Assembly: GCA_020747065.1 (NCBI GenBank) | Contig: JAGMVK010000001.1 | Coordinates: forward strand, 2,294,001 to 2,358,000 | Length of the DNA: 64,000 bases | Origin: Cadophora sp. MPI-SDFR-AT-0126 | Lineage: Eukaryota > Ascomycota > Leotiomycetes > Helotiales > Ploettnerulaceae | Direction of reading: 5' to 3' | Part shown: piece after piece, positions 11,011 through 22,424 of the stretch | Layout: every line of letters begins with the position of its first letter | Position numbering within the stretch: position 1 is the first letter of the stretch | Translations under genes and position numbers: made by a program | Notes under the pieces: generated by a model | Databases searched by the model: none | Told to the model about the DNA's origin: nothing | What the model saw: the letters and a program-made list of their open reading frames with translations, nothing else

Positions 11011-12677
11011 TGTGAAAAGACTGTTGGAAAATGCGAGGGGGGACAAGATAGCTTGGTAGGCAATATAACTTGAAGTTTGAGTATATAATTGTTGGCTTTT
11101 CAAGTGATGCTCCGTTGCTGATATGAAGAGCAGAACTCAAAGATGGTTCTCTCCATCTTATACCTTCGTCCAACAATACTTTAACAGTTTGTATAAGCGA
11201 TGTTCAGGGCCTCCGATCCTCCTGGAGTCGACATTGATAGTATTTTGGTATTGTTCCTAATTTCATGATGGCGTTGAGCTCGACGCCGCAAGAAAGTGGA
11301 AAGTGTGGTTGTAAAGATGACACGGGATTCCAGCTACCCGCCATGGTTAATGGATCGATTCACTGCCATGGCCCTGCCAAGATGGACCCAGTATATTTTG
11401 GAAGCTGACGGGCAGTGTCACGAAATGTGATAGGGTCGTTCGATGTTGAAATCTGTAAGCCAGCTCGCTTCGACCAATTGCTCGAGGGCGAAGGTCAGGT
11501 CAACTTGTGTACTCAATGTCATTTACAGGTGTTTGAATCAGAATCAAACGATCTACAAGAAGTCCAGTGGAAGTAGTTGTTGGATTGTTTGCTGAAAACC
11601 TGTAATTGAAAAGATGAATCAACACATTTCAAAAAGTCAACAAAACAGTAAGACTCGACTCCCGTTGACGAAGGCTGCCCTGATTCTCTAAGGCAGAAAC
11701 GACTCCTGCATTTCAATACAGTTCAATATACAGGATCAGTTCTTGAGTTCAAAATAGATTTGTTGCGATCAGAAGTGGCTGCTGGCAGCCGGAAATAACC
11801 CATGCCTCAAAGTGCCAAGGCCGAGGAAGGTGCAACATTTGATAACCAATTGAAACAATCAAATACAGGAAGATGCATGGGAAAATTTTCGAGTCAATCA
11901 GGCCTGTGTATTTGATCCTGACAATGAAAGCTTACCCCAAGATAGACTTGGATTCCAAAGCACCCATACCTGCCAAGCGACCGGGCATTCGGATGGGAAG
12001 GATGATGCACTTCATTGTTGCACAGAAATCCCAAAAAATAATAGGTCTCGCTTTAGATGCGAGTATAAATTGATGCTTCATTCAGCCTGAAGTTAAAGAT
12101 GACTGCAGACCCTAAATCAAACATCTGGGGTCGAGGCGCAGCTCCGCCAAGATGCATAGCCGTTGTGGTGGTTGTACAAACAAAACAAGCGAGCCAGAAA
12201 TGGACGACTTTCGAGCTAAGCGAAGCAAATCATCTAAAACAGGGCTGCCGAAAGTGTTTCAAATAGGCGCCGTGCACTCCTCATTTGCTTGGCTGCTTGA
12301 AAGCTGTGATGGATAAGGTATGAATCAGCACTTCCTTCCACGTTTTCATTTAATCCTCTCAATTTTCTCATATCCGAGAGAGACGACCGCAAGCGCAACA
12401 GACGGCGGTTCGAGGCAGGATTACATACTGAACATTCTTTGAACTCTAGAAACAGATAATATACGCATCTACGTGATCTGAGTTTTGTCGTGCCACAGCC
12501 ATCCCGTCATCCTCACGATCCTTCGGTGTCGACCCCTCTTCACGCCCGCAACAGAATTTGGGATTGCCTGTAGCGTCCAGAGTCCATAACTCTTCAGCCC
12601 AAAAACAAAATCTAAAAGCAATTTCTCCATACCAGACGAAATACCTACCAACTCGCAACATACACGCTTTTCTCACA
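11011..12677. other. Intergenic, divergent upstream region
   Basis: The space between the secreted protein (-) and the small cysteine-rich protein (+). Only short open frames were seen. A TATA-like stretch (TATATA) lies about 75 bases upstream of the secreted-protein start, near 11080-11090 on the minus strand. Confidence 0.4.
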
Positions 12678-13058
12678 ATGGCAAACCAACCCAGCTGCGG
12701 CACTGGCTCCAGTCCAAATAGCATTCCGGGAATGTCCTCCGCATGCGCCGTAACATTCGATCGCAACAACACTGCGATCTTAGCTGAATGCTGCAACGAT
12801 TCTTCCATCGCATCATACACTGATTTCGCCCCCGCACCTGCGCAGGACTGCTACCAGTATTGCAACATCTCTACTCCATTCTACAACGAGAGTTCGACCT
12901 ATAGGTGCCTGACGGACCGGGAGAGGAATAGGACTTTGACAGGCTGGTCGTGTAGAGATGAAGTAAAGGAGGCAGGTGCGGGGAGGAGGGGTATTGATAG
13001 GGTTATGTTTGGGATTGTTGCTGCTGTTGCCGTTGTTGTTGCTTTGGACCTGCACTGA
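12678..13058 (+). CDS. Small cysteine-rich protein with C-terminal hydrophobic tail (family copy 1)
   Basis: An uninterrupted 126-residue frame starting MANQPSCG. It shares an ordered set of motifs with the genes at 33120 and 34154: SSACAVTF, NNTAILAECC, YQYCNISTP, then LTGWSCRDE. It ends in a hydrophobic tail (MFGIVAAVAVVVALDLH) with almost nothing after it. Several N-x-S/T sequons suggest that the cysteine-rich part faces the secretory lumen or cell exterior. However, no N-terminal signal peptide is visible, so tail anchoring or a missed 5' exon must be considered. I do not recognise a named domain. Extracellular sensing or effector-like roles would be guesses. Confidence 0.72.
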   Translation: MANQPSCGTGSSPNSIPGMSSACAVTFDRNNTAILAECCNDSSIASYTDFAPAPAQDCYQYCNISTPFYNESSTYRCLTDRERNRTLTGWSCRDEVKEAGAGRRGIDRVMFGIVAAVAVVVALDLH

Positions 13059-13767
13059 GAGGGATCGCTTGATCATGAGCTACAGGGACCTCGAAGATGG
13101 GAGAGAGATCGGACAATGACTGGAACTGAAGGGGAAGTCATATGGAAACGAACCACTGTCGACACGATGCGGAGCTGAAGACAGTGGGATTGGGCGGATT
13201 TTGGCCTTTTTGAAAGCCTCTTGGAAGCCAGGGAATTGAAATGCTTTGAGGCTATTGAGAAAAGTGCGTTGAACAGGATCTCCACTTCAATACCATGCCT
13301 GGAGAAAGATTTAGCGAGGGATGGAAGGGGTTGGGGTTGGTAGGCGAGGGGGTTCTTGACTGGGCATGCAGCATGTTGTTCACAGTGATAAGTTATCCAT
13401 CACGAAGGATCGAAACCGAAGATGATTGTCGAATACTAGAATTATAGTAATCCAATCCGATTCCCCGTAAGGAGTAGCCATTCCAATTTCATGAAATTAT
13501 CACACGAAGCTAGGTCGGGGTATCAATCTAGGTTCTCAGCTGTCAGGAAGGTGGCTGGGACTCGGTTTGTTAAGCAGCCCCTATTGTCTCTCAACCCCAG
13601 ACTCAACTACACATCTTCAACTCTACGGACTATCATCAGCGCAGTCCAATGACCATTCCACGGGCAACAAGATGATTTTCAGCACGGCATAGGAAGTTGA
13701 GGCTGGTTTCCCTGGATATCCTCTTTGAACACTCCCTTCTCCTCGCATCTCGGAACCGTCCAGAACT
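13059..13767. other. Intergenic
   Basis: No supported gene. It includes the 3' flank of the small cysteine-rich gene and the upstream region of the F-box-like gene. Confidence 0.4.
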
Positions 13768-15298
13768 ATGTACTGGGACGAGATCAGCTGCCAAATATGC
13801 GCGGTATCATTCAACGCCGCACGTCTACGCACAAAACTCGAGCCACAAGAATCAGGATGGGGATACGTAGAAGGCTTGCACTATGCCCACGACGTATCTA
13901 TATCGCTAAGTATCCTGTATCCGGAAGTCAGTGGATGCGAGTTTGACCGTACTGCTGGTCCACATGGGCTGCATTTCCCGGGGAGGGGGTGTAAGTACAT
14001 CGGTGGGATGAATGAGTGGAAGATCGGAGTGGACGAGATGAAGGTGAGCTTACCTTTATCTATCCTGAATTCGGAATCGAATCACGTATTGATGGGTGTT
14101 GTGAAGGGGATGAGGCATCCGCGCTACATCCTCCGAAAGCCAATGGATTGGGATGGGGAGGAGGACGAACAGGAGGAGTATGAGCGCGGTAGCGGTTACT
14201 TCGTTAGCTCGCAATCCAGAGACCAGCCGTTGAGTCATGATCCTCCTGATCCTGGCGATTTAGCTATAGTTCGCTTTGGAGTCGATGCGTTCACCCCTTC
14301 GAATTTCGACGGCTCAGCTGGTAGTGATGAGGGTCCATTTGGGGTTCCGGTGCATGATGCTTGTTGTGAGTATATCGGAGACCCTCTACTTTCCTTTCTG
14401 GGCCAATTTACTCCCCTCTGGATATATGCCTTATCCTACTTCCAGGATTGGCCATACCCAGTGTTAATATGTATCCCGTCTATGCAGGGAAGATTTTTGA
14501 ACGAGTATCCAAGTTGAGGCTAGGGAATGTCGATCTTCAGGGCATCATGGCTCTGTGGCAAGTATGTCTATCCAACAACCCGAAGGACGATTCCAAGTTG
14601 ATGAGCAGCTAGAGGCAGGCTTGTAAAACCTGTGGATTCCAAGAACTACCTCAAGATCCGAACATCAAGAAGTGCAAGGGGCCATGGTGGACACATTACC
14701 CTGGCACTGAAGTAGGTATCACCTGCAATCCACTCATTCTTCCTACAACTTACGGTCTCCACAACAGTATCTTGGTGTCAATCCTATCGACATACTCGCA
14801 CTCATAGTGCAACTGCACTCGTCTAACCTGGACGGGCTCCCTGGGTACCATGTAGTGGACAGTTCGCCAAGTCCGGAACATCAAACCGACATTTTCAGAC
14901 TGCTACCATTCGAGCTGAGAATGATGATCCTCTCGAGACCATCGTCCAAGGAAATTTCATCTCTACGACAAGCATCCAGATCATTCCGATACATATCGAA
15001 ACACCGTTTCCTGCAACTCATTCATGAAGAGCAGCCCTGATTTTGGGAATTCGCTGAGCTTGAAGCGTTCATGGAAGAGATCCGTGCCGACTATAATAAG
15101 AAAAGGAGATTCTGGGAGCCTAAGAGGGTTGCACATCCGCTCGATTGGCATATATTGTACAAGCAACTGTGTCTGGCGAAGAATATATTAGGCGTTAGGA
15201 ACCGTGTGAGAATTTGGGATGTTGCTGAGGAGATTGTGGAGAGGATTCGGCTTTTGAGGGATGCATTGGGAGGAGAGATGTCGGTTCTACCCACATAG
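13768..15298 (+). pseudogene. F-box-like protein with in-frame TGA at a likely Trp codon
   Basis: The ATG at 13768 opens MYWDEISCQICAVSF. Downstream exons join cleanly at 14365/14488 (DAC-WKIFERVSKL), 14561/14613 (LWQ-RQACKTCGFQ) and 14711/14768 (GTE-YLGVNPIDI). A further in-frame 63-base intron at about 14044-14106 is possible. The N-terminal half has Cys pairs and the HPRYIL and PVHDAC motifs of a common fungal F-box-associated family. The F-box is FRLLPFELRMMILSRPS around residue 320. A TGA at 15038-15040 falls in EEQP*FWEFAELEAF, where TGG would be expected. The same frame then stays open for another 86 codons of convincing sequence (RRFWEPKRVAHPLDWH) to 15298. Either the gene is a recent pseudogene, or it makes a product ending just after the F-box. 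Confidence 0.68.
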
Positions 15299-15676
15299 AA
15301 AGAGAAGGACGATGGCACTGTTCGTTACGGAGTGAATTGTACCAAATGTAAACTATGCCTGAATCCTGGGACGGGGTCTTGAAACTGGGTAAGGGGAAGA
15401 AGACTTGTAGGGGTTCATTCATAGAAAACGGCAGAGAACAAATGCAACCAATAGCGCTTTTAGTCACAATGTACACAATGAATACCAGGAGTTAAAAGAA
15501 TTGTCCTGAAAGTTCGTTCTATTATCCGAGGACGACAGCAGGGCTAACCTCAAAATACCCCACCAAATTGTCTGCCTCGTATGCCAGGCCGCAACTCAGA
15601 CGACACTTCCCTCTCTCGTAGGGAGCTCCAGCATTGTAACTTAACCCCAACAACAACCTCACAACAGACCGCAAAA

Positions 15677-16468
15677 ATGGCGCCCTCAATGTCCCTCTTT
15701 GCTGTAAATGCGATTCTAATCCTCAACTCAGAAGATGGCTCCCGCGTCTTCGCAAAATACTACAATGCGCCTCACCACAGCACAACGGCAGGCCACGCAT
15801 CAAGTATGCCTTCCCTCTGCCTCCCACCCGCTTCTCCAAAGACAATGGCAGAACTAACACATTGCCTCGTATCTAGATCCTCCCTCCGCGCCCTACCCGG
15901 ACGTCAAATCGCAAAAAGCCTTCGAGAAAGGCCTCCTCGAGAAGACGGCCAAGCAGACCGCAGATATCATTCTCTATGACAACAGGATCGTGCTGTACAA
16001 GAGCGAGAGCGACATCATGATGTATGTCGTGGGCGGCGTGGATGAGAATGAGATTATGCTGTATAATGTCATTCTGGCGATGCGGGATTCGTTGCATTTG
16101 TTGTTTAAGTACGTCCTCCATAACCGACATCACTGACCCATACCGCGATACCTATTTGTTTCGAGAAAGAAGATCACGAAGAAAGGAGACAGAGCGAAGG
16201 CTGATTTGGATTTTGCTTGAACAGGCAATCAGTAGACAAGCGCACCATCATCGAGAACTACGACCTCGTCTCCCTCGCGCTCGACGAGATCGTCGACGAT
16301 GGTATTATCCTCGAAACAGACCCCACCATCATCGTGCAACGTGTCAGCAGAGCACCCACGCAAGACGTCACGCAGCTGAAGGGCATTGATCTAAGCGAGC
16401 AGGGTATGAATAACCTAGCGCAGTTTGGAAAGGCGAAGTTGGGGGATTGGTTGAGGCAGGGTCTGTGA
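15677..16468 (+). CDS. RET3: Coatomer subunit zeta (Ret3)
   Basis: Three exons (15677..15803, 15877..16108, 16225..16468) give 200 residues, the usual length for zeta-COP. The N-terminal longin-like fold is recognisable (MSLFAVNAILILNSEDGSR, then KAFEKGLLEKT, ADIILYDNRIVLYKSESDI). Exon 3 carries the conserved end of the domain (NYDLVSLALDEIVDDGIILE). Zeta-COP pairs with gamma-COP in the F-subcomplex of the COPI coat, which carries Golgi-to-ER and intra-Golgi traffic. I chose the ATG at 15677 because it is the first to give the standard N-terminus; an upstream in-frame extension to 15581 is probably 5' UTR. The gene is convergent with SUA5, 330 bases apart. Confidence 0.95.
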
Positions 16469-16798
16469 GATGATTTTGGAGTCGTGGAGGTGTAGTGGGA
16501 GATGGAACGGGGAAAGAGTCACAGAGTCACGGAGGGGCTGGACTGGGCGATCATCTGCTTTGATATGGTGTGGATGCTTCAGCGAGATTTGCACATTGCG
16601 GGCTTAGGTGGGATACAGGGCTGCAGAAAAGCTAAACCTTCGGAGTAGATTTGGAGTTTTGGGCATAATTTTCCCCCCAGCTGGGATTTGAGAAAAGACT
16701 TGACATCCTTCTCGAAATCAAGAATTACAATGACACAACTATTGTCCTTGCCATACCGGATTTGCTTTCTGTCTATATATGAGTCTCTACCTGTATCT

Positions 16799-18229
16799 CT
16801 AAACTTCTGTTTTGGTAGCTGCCTTACGCAGTCTATTCATGACCGCCGCAGCAATATCTCCCTCGTCATTGATCCCCTCGACGTATACAACATCCACATC
16901 CCGGAGATCTAATTCTCGCAGAGCAGAGAATAATCCATGAGCAATGTCTTTAGTGTCTATTCCCAGCGCAATGTCAATAACTTCGCCAACCAGTATGCGG
17001 GTGTCCTCATCAGGCGGAATATCATCCAGGTATTCGTCCTGGTCATAGAGAGTCCTCATCGAACGTGTGAACCAAAGTTCACCCTTTGTCATACTGAACG
17101 AGTCGCCTGTTTCCACCTTTTGCTGCTTCACGACCACGGTGCCCTTATATTCACCGCGATTTCGATCTGTGTATAGCCCACGGAGCTTGGCCCAGGGCGC
17201 CCAATTTTTGGTACGAACAACACCGATTCTTGCGGGGCGATGCAGACTCTCAAAACCCAAATGTTCTCTTTCCTTTTTTTGAGCCTCCAGGATCAAACGT
17301 GCTTCATTCGGGACTCCCAATCTAGCGAGCTCGTGCTTTGCTGGGGCTTCGTAGAGTATGACTTTCGCCTTTGGACTGTAGTGCTTGTACTTCATTCCAG
17401 GTGCTCGAGGGGCCTTCGAACCTTCCTCGCTGGCGTCTTTGTAGCCCTTCACGACTCTAGCCCAGCCTTCGCACTCGCGAATTCGGTCGATGCTCACGCC
17501 CCCCGGCCGGAGGACAACAGGCGGGTTGCACATCCCGTCCACAACTGTGCTCTCTACTCCCACCAAACATGGTCCACCGTCGAGGATAATCTCAATCTTT
17601 CCATTCAAGTCATGTCTGACATGCTCGGCTGTTGTAGGAGAGGGTTTGGTGGACGCGTTCGCTGAGGGCGCTGCAAGAGGAACACCAGCCAGATGGATGA
17701 GTGACAAGGCAAGAGGAGAGTCGGGCATGCGCGCTCCAAAGGTAGGTAGTCCAGCAGTAACTTCGGGGGCCAATTTGCTAGGCTTGGGGTTTGGAAGGAG
17801 GATCGTGAGGGGACCTGGCCAGAATTTCTCAATCAATGGCTTGTATATGACAGGAATGGGATCGTTCGATGGCGTATTCCCGTTGGTACCTTTGCCCGTA
17901 GCCAATAAACTCCGTAGCATGTTGAGGTCGCACACGTGGATAATGAGTGGGTTGTCTGAAGGTCGTCCCTTCGCTTTATAGATTCCTTTGACAGCATCGC
18001 TCCTCGTGGCATCTGCCCCCAGCCCATAAACCGTTTCAGTAGGAAATCCAACTGGTATGATACCCTCACGCAGATGTGTTGCTGCTTCCTGCAATGATTG
18101 TAAATTTCCAACATCCGATGGCAATTTCCAAGTTTCGAGGGTCTTCCTGTCCTTAAATTGGCCCAAATTGCCGACAGCGACATGCAGGATGCGTGTTTCC
18201 GCCACTTTTCCATTGGTATTGGCAGCCAT
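16799..18229 (-). CDS. SUA5: Threonylcarbamoyl-AMP synthase (Sua5/YrdC family)
   Basis: An intronless frame of 476 residues. The YrdC domain occupies roughly residues 45-260, with VGFPTETVYGLGADA near its start, KGRPSDNPLIIHV for nucleotide and carbonate binding, and the late motif VVLRPGGVSIDRI. The Sua5 C-terminal domain follows after an APGMKYKHYSPKAKVI linker. The enzyme makes threonylcarbamoyl-AMP from threonine, bicarbonate and ATP, for t6A37 modification of ANN-decoding tRNAs in cytosol and mitochondria. The length is slightly above that of the yeast protein, owing to inserts in the C-terminal domain. The start MAANTNGK is the first ATG of the frame. Confidence 0.96.
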   Translation of the reverse strand: MAANTNGKVAETRILHVAVGNLGQFKDRKTLETWKLPSDVGNLQSLQEAATHLREGIIPVGFPTETVYGLGADATRSDAVKGIYKAKGRPSDNPLIIHVCDLNMLRSLLATGKGTNGNTPSNDPIPVIYKPLIEKFWPGPLTILLPNPKPSKLAPEVTAGLPTFGARMPDSPLALSLIHLAGVPLAAPSANASTKPSPTTAEHVRHDLNGKIEIILDGGPCLVGVESTVVDGMCNPPVVLRPGGVSIDRIRECEGWARVVKGYKDASEEGSKAPRAPGMKYKHYSPKAKVILYEAPAKHELARLGVPNEARLILEAQKKEREHLGFESLHRPARIGVVRTKNWAPWAKLRGLYTDRNRGEYKGTVVVKQQKVETGDSFSMTKGELWFTRSMRTLYDQDEYLDDIPPDEDTRILVGEVIDIALGIDTKDIAHGLFSALRELDLRDVDVVYVEGINDEGDIAAAVMNRLRKAATKTEV

Positions 18230-19251
18230 CTTGACAATTGCCTTGAATAACGGCTCTGCCAGATTTCGACGAGCAGGGAGAGCCAGTGTGTCTATCGCGG
18301 TATCCTACGACTTCTTCGCTTGAATGAACCTGTAAATGGTATTTGAGGCGTGTTGTACATTCTCAAGCTTTCGAGTATCAATGATTTGTTGGGTTCCGAG
18401 ACATTGGTGGTTGTTGATGGTCTTTAGTGAGTGAGGATCGTTCATGGGAGAAGGATGAGTCAAGGTGGATAAAATTTGGCTGTTGTGCTGCAAGGCTGAG
18501 CTTTGAGAGCACTAGCCTGAAGCCTTGCTTATGTAAGCATATCCCTCCTTAAACCCACGACGACAACCCACCACCTGGTGTCAAATTTCATGGAAGTAAC
18601 GTTTATTGGATTCTTCCTATGAGTGACTTGAGGGATTTGAGGAACTCTGAATATCAGCTATTCAGATGTCTTCTTCCTCATTCAGATATCTTTCCCCCGC
18701 CCTACCTTCGCAAAAGTTGTTTCTTTGCGCGTTGTTGTTCCAATAGATTTCCTGAGGCACATAGCCGACTCTCTGGCCGAGATGCGTGATAGGAGTACGG
18801 TTGAAACATGCGCCGAGAAAAGTGGTCTTCTATCATGTCTGTTGCCACTTTGCTAATACGAGATGTTTGTTCATCTATCCCCAGGGGAAAGGCTAGTTCC
18901 TCTAATCGCTGGAAAGGCACTTCATAGAGGAGCGATCAGGAGGCAATCTGCCAACAGACTGCTGATAGTCTCTGAGAAATTACGATTACGAGGATGTTGA
19001 TTTAGGAAAGTGCCCGTCTCACGTTTTCCCCCTAACGTGCCTTCTTGTATGGGATAATCTCAATTAGCCAAGCCAGATTCGAAATCTCGCTCGCCTTTGC
19101 ATCCTGCGTTCGAGACGTCGCAAGGAGCGATGAGCTTGAACGATTCTGTTTTACAAGTATCTCATATTGTTATACTGCGCAGCCCTTCTGTGGTCGCCCA
19201 TCAGTTCGCGAGGTGCTCAATCATTCAACCGTAGACTCTGTGGCGTAAAAA
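18230..19251. other. Intergenic
   Basis: The upstream region of SUA5 and of the first tandem-family copy. Only short open frames are present, none with recognisable content. Confidence 0.4.
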
Positions 19252-19834
19252 ATGCCCCCTTCTCAACCCCGCTCCGTGGCAGTTCAACAAGCAGTCCAAA
19301 TGAATCATTCGGTCACGCAGGCAAGAGAAGCACATCAAGTTGCCATCATCACTAAGCCACTCCTACATCCGGACGAATACGAATCAGCATCTGAAAATTG
19401 GGCATCTGATCCTGATTTGCCTCCAGGGAATAAAGAAACCCGCTTTGCTGTCTACGAGTGGGTAGTAGTACCTGGCATCATAGATCTCTCGTCAAGCTCT
19501 TGACAATGTGTATCTCGCTTGCTGAAGGTATCCCTTGCAGTGACAGATCGATGGCAATAGACTGAAGTGTGGGTCCTTTGGCTCGAAGATTGAAATCGAG
19601 GCGACCGAAGAAAATTCCGGTCCAGGCTGTCTATTCGACTGCGTCGAATCTTGATACAAGACGTACTTCCACTACGGCCTTTACAATGCCGCCCTCAGCT
19701 GCGAGCTCTCGACGGATGCAAAACACTTCACCAACTTCAAGCTGCTGAGACGGAACCGAAGGATGAAAGCCGACGTTCAGGAAGAGTCGTTGAGCTTCTT
19801 TTTCCAGGATGAGCTAGTTGATAACATTGGCCGT
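19252..19834 (+). pseudogene. Decayed first copy of tandem family (YDxVW/YKAY family)
   Basis: An 83-codon frame from the ATG at 19252 ends in NKETRFAVYEW, which matches the STVAIYDIVW and RVVAIYDSVW segments of the downstream genes. After a gap of intron-like or broken sequence, a frame from about 19590 reads GSKIEIEATEEN and CLFDCVES, then a TGA, then YKTYFHYGLYNAALSCEL and FTNFKLLRRNRRMK. The latter aligns with YKAY...CRAVMSC and YTIFKLLQRNRHMK of the gene at 23879, and continues to DELVDNIG (matching GVIDDNG). The TGA sits where paralogues have Arg or Thr before YKAY, consistent with CGA to TGA. No complete reading frame remains. The nearest relative is the last gene of the cluster. Confidence 0.65.
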
Positions 19835-20733
19835 ATGTTTCTAGGTTTCAGATGGAGTGACTGGTCGAGTAAGCACATGAACGTGAATTCAGGCTGGGGA
19901 AGCTTAGGATTGCCCCCGACGTCGTGTTGATCTATTCTGAGGCAAAGCGATTCGAGAAGAATGACAAGCTGTAGATGGAACTTGAAGATTGAATAAGGGG
20001 TATGCTGAGCTGGATTAGTCTGACATTCATTCATGTCTCAAACGAAGACTTTCCCCAAAGTGACAAAGGTTTCAACGCACAGCCCACCGAAGAATTCCGC
20101 TACAAATTCAAAAGTCTACCGCCATTGTAGCAGGCTAGAAGCAGTGCTCCCCAGCAAAGCTTCAGCCGGCGAGGAACATTGCCTGGTTTCATGACCAGCA
20201 TGAAAGCATCTTCAAAGACCAGCTGCAGGGCGATCCTTCGATTTCTGTTTCGAAAATAGTGTGGTGGACCATAATGCGGAGTCATTCAAGAACTTTTGGA
20301 TGGGCTTTAAGAATCGTATGGTTTCATCATGTTTACCTCAGAACGGTGGAAGCTGAGTGAGGATTCAGAGGACGTGGCGGAGATAATTATGAGAGATCAT
20401 AGAACGAAGCTCAGGGAATTACAGTCCTCGTAGAGCCATAGGTAGTAAAACTCATGAGTTGTCAATTGATTGACATTCAGTAATGAGATCTGATCGAGAA
20501 TCTGCTCGCTTAGCACAGAAAAACATGCATTTTATGTGTCTGCAAGACAGATCGAGGCCATGTCGCATCAATCTTCCTTCAACTCCAAATCGCCGGGTTG
20601 AGTTCACCTTCGAGAATCCACTCCGATCCTCGACTTGTCTTACAGAGTTCTGCTTATCTGCAAGTACAACGCCGCGACAGCACGCGCAGCTCATCAACAC
20701 GAGAATTGTCGACGACTTTTCAACCTGCGAGCA
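19835..20733. other. Intergenic or degraded 3' part of the first tandem copy
   Basis: Scattered coding-like pieces appear, such as GKLRIAPDVVLIYSEAK near 19893-19955, but with stops and no alignable family domain. It may be the eroded 3' end of the first copy or unrelated sequence. Confidence 0.3.
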
Positions 20734-21494
20734 ATGTCGGACGATAATTTGCCCAAGCAAGGCTTGCTTACAGACCCAAACTCAACCGTGCCCGTCGTGG
20801 AGCGTCAAGGTTCCACAGTTGCTATCTACGATATTGTCGTATGTATCTTCTTCCTCAGTCGCCCATCTTCCAACCCCTGATCTATAGCACGGGCAATTTC
20901 GAAGTCTAGATTCGTTCTTTCTTTGCAATGTAAACAGGAGCGCTGACATGATGTCCTCGAGTACAGTGGCGCATTGGTGAAAATACAGTGGGAAATGTAC
21001 GAGGCTACGCCGACAAAACCATCACCATAAATCGAATCGAAACCGAAGATGATGAGTACATCTACCGCACCTACAAAGCCTACCTCACCTATCTTGTTGG
21101 CTTCGGAGACGTCAGAGACACCCTTGAGAACGAATACAACTGCAAAGCCTCCGAGGATGAAACCAACTTCTACGACTTCACCTTCCCGTGTCGTGGCGAA
21201 CATTATGCCATGGAGAAGCCGCGCTACTACTTCCCCGACCCCCCTATCTTAGACGATAACGGAAAGCCGCTCATGGGGGTCTGTATGATTCGGCGGAAGA
21301 ATCGTTACCATCAGGAAATTGTTGCTGCGTGGGCGAAGGCGAGGACTCGGGGTCGCAGTTGGGAGACCAGCGAACGCGCTGAGTTGACTGAGGAGGAGTA
21401 TAGGATGCTGTCCGACAAGGAAGGAGCGGCGTATAGAGTGCATGAGATAGAATGCCTGGATCATTGGTTTCCTGAACTTCATAGACGACACTAG
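20734..21494 (+). CDS. Tandem-family protein, copy 2 (unknown function)
   Basis: Two exons (20734..20838, 20967..21494) join between V and W of the family motif YDIV-W and give 210 residues. Visible family features in order are STVAIYDIVW, VRGYADKTITI, YRTYKAYLTYL and ILDDNGKPL, followed by a charged region (TRGRSWETSERAELTEEEY) and a C-terminus with Cys, His and Trp. There is no signal peptide or membrane segment, so it is probably cytosolic or nuclear. The order of motifs matches the genes at 22425 and 23879 and the broken copy at 19252. I do not recognise the domain and do not assign a function. Confidence 0.7.
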
Positions 21495-22424
21495 GGAGGC
21501 TGGTCTTTGCGGGATAGGGATACAGGAAACTCATGCGTAATTTCGTTGGTATGCTGCACGGCAGTGGTCTGGAATATCGGTATCTTGCCACAATGGGCTA
21601 AATGTTGTTGCTTATTATGCACCGATGGATACTATAGTCCATGAGATAAATGCAATAAGCTGGATATCAAAGCAAGAATCCTGTCCCAATCTCGAGCAAG
21701 CAATCGTGGATCTCGTTGACAAAACATTGAATTGGCTGCATGGTAAAGCTACTGTCGCTCCTTGAATTAACGAAGGCAAATTTTCAAGTTAGATACAGGA
21801 AGATTTGTCATGTCCAGCCGCCTGTGTAATCTCCATAGTGCCATTCCCTCGAGAATGAACCTCCCACCTCATGTCCTCCTAGCCCAATCAGCAAGTCATT
21901 TTCAGATCACCTGCTTTCAGTTTCAGCCCAGCTTTGCAGGCAGTATTCTCTCACTCTTGTCCAAGTTCAAAGCTACATCATCATCAGGCATCGTGGATAG
22001 ACGATATTTATCTATTGTCTCTCGCCTAATTTGGACCCACCCAGGGACGACAAATTTGCCCTGACAGCTAAAAGCATGTTCAGCTTTTATTATTGCTGAT
22101 GTCAAGAGATTTATATAGCTGCAGGGGAAATTCACCCTCAAGTCAAGAGCTGCAATGTTATTGGCTGATTTGGGAACAAACGCCCCTAAAACAAAGGCCG
22201 TGGAAACTTCTCCAGGGGGTCAGAGATTCAAACAGCTACAGAAAGTGAATTCGAGTTGGTAAGTAATATTACACCTTACCTTCCATCCAATCCTCTTCCT
22301 TTTCGAGCATAGTCTTTCTTAGCGGCGTGCCAATCTCGTTCTCCCTCGAAGTCAAGTCAATTTTCGTCCACTATTTAATCTTCGAACCTCGAGCAACGAA
22401 TCTAATTTGAACACCTCCACAAAC
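21495..22424. other. Intergenic within tandem cluster
   Basis: No supported gene. Only short frames were found on both strands. Confidence 0.4.
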
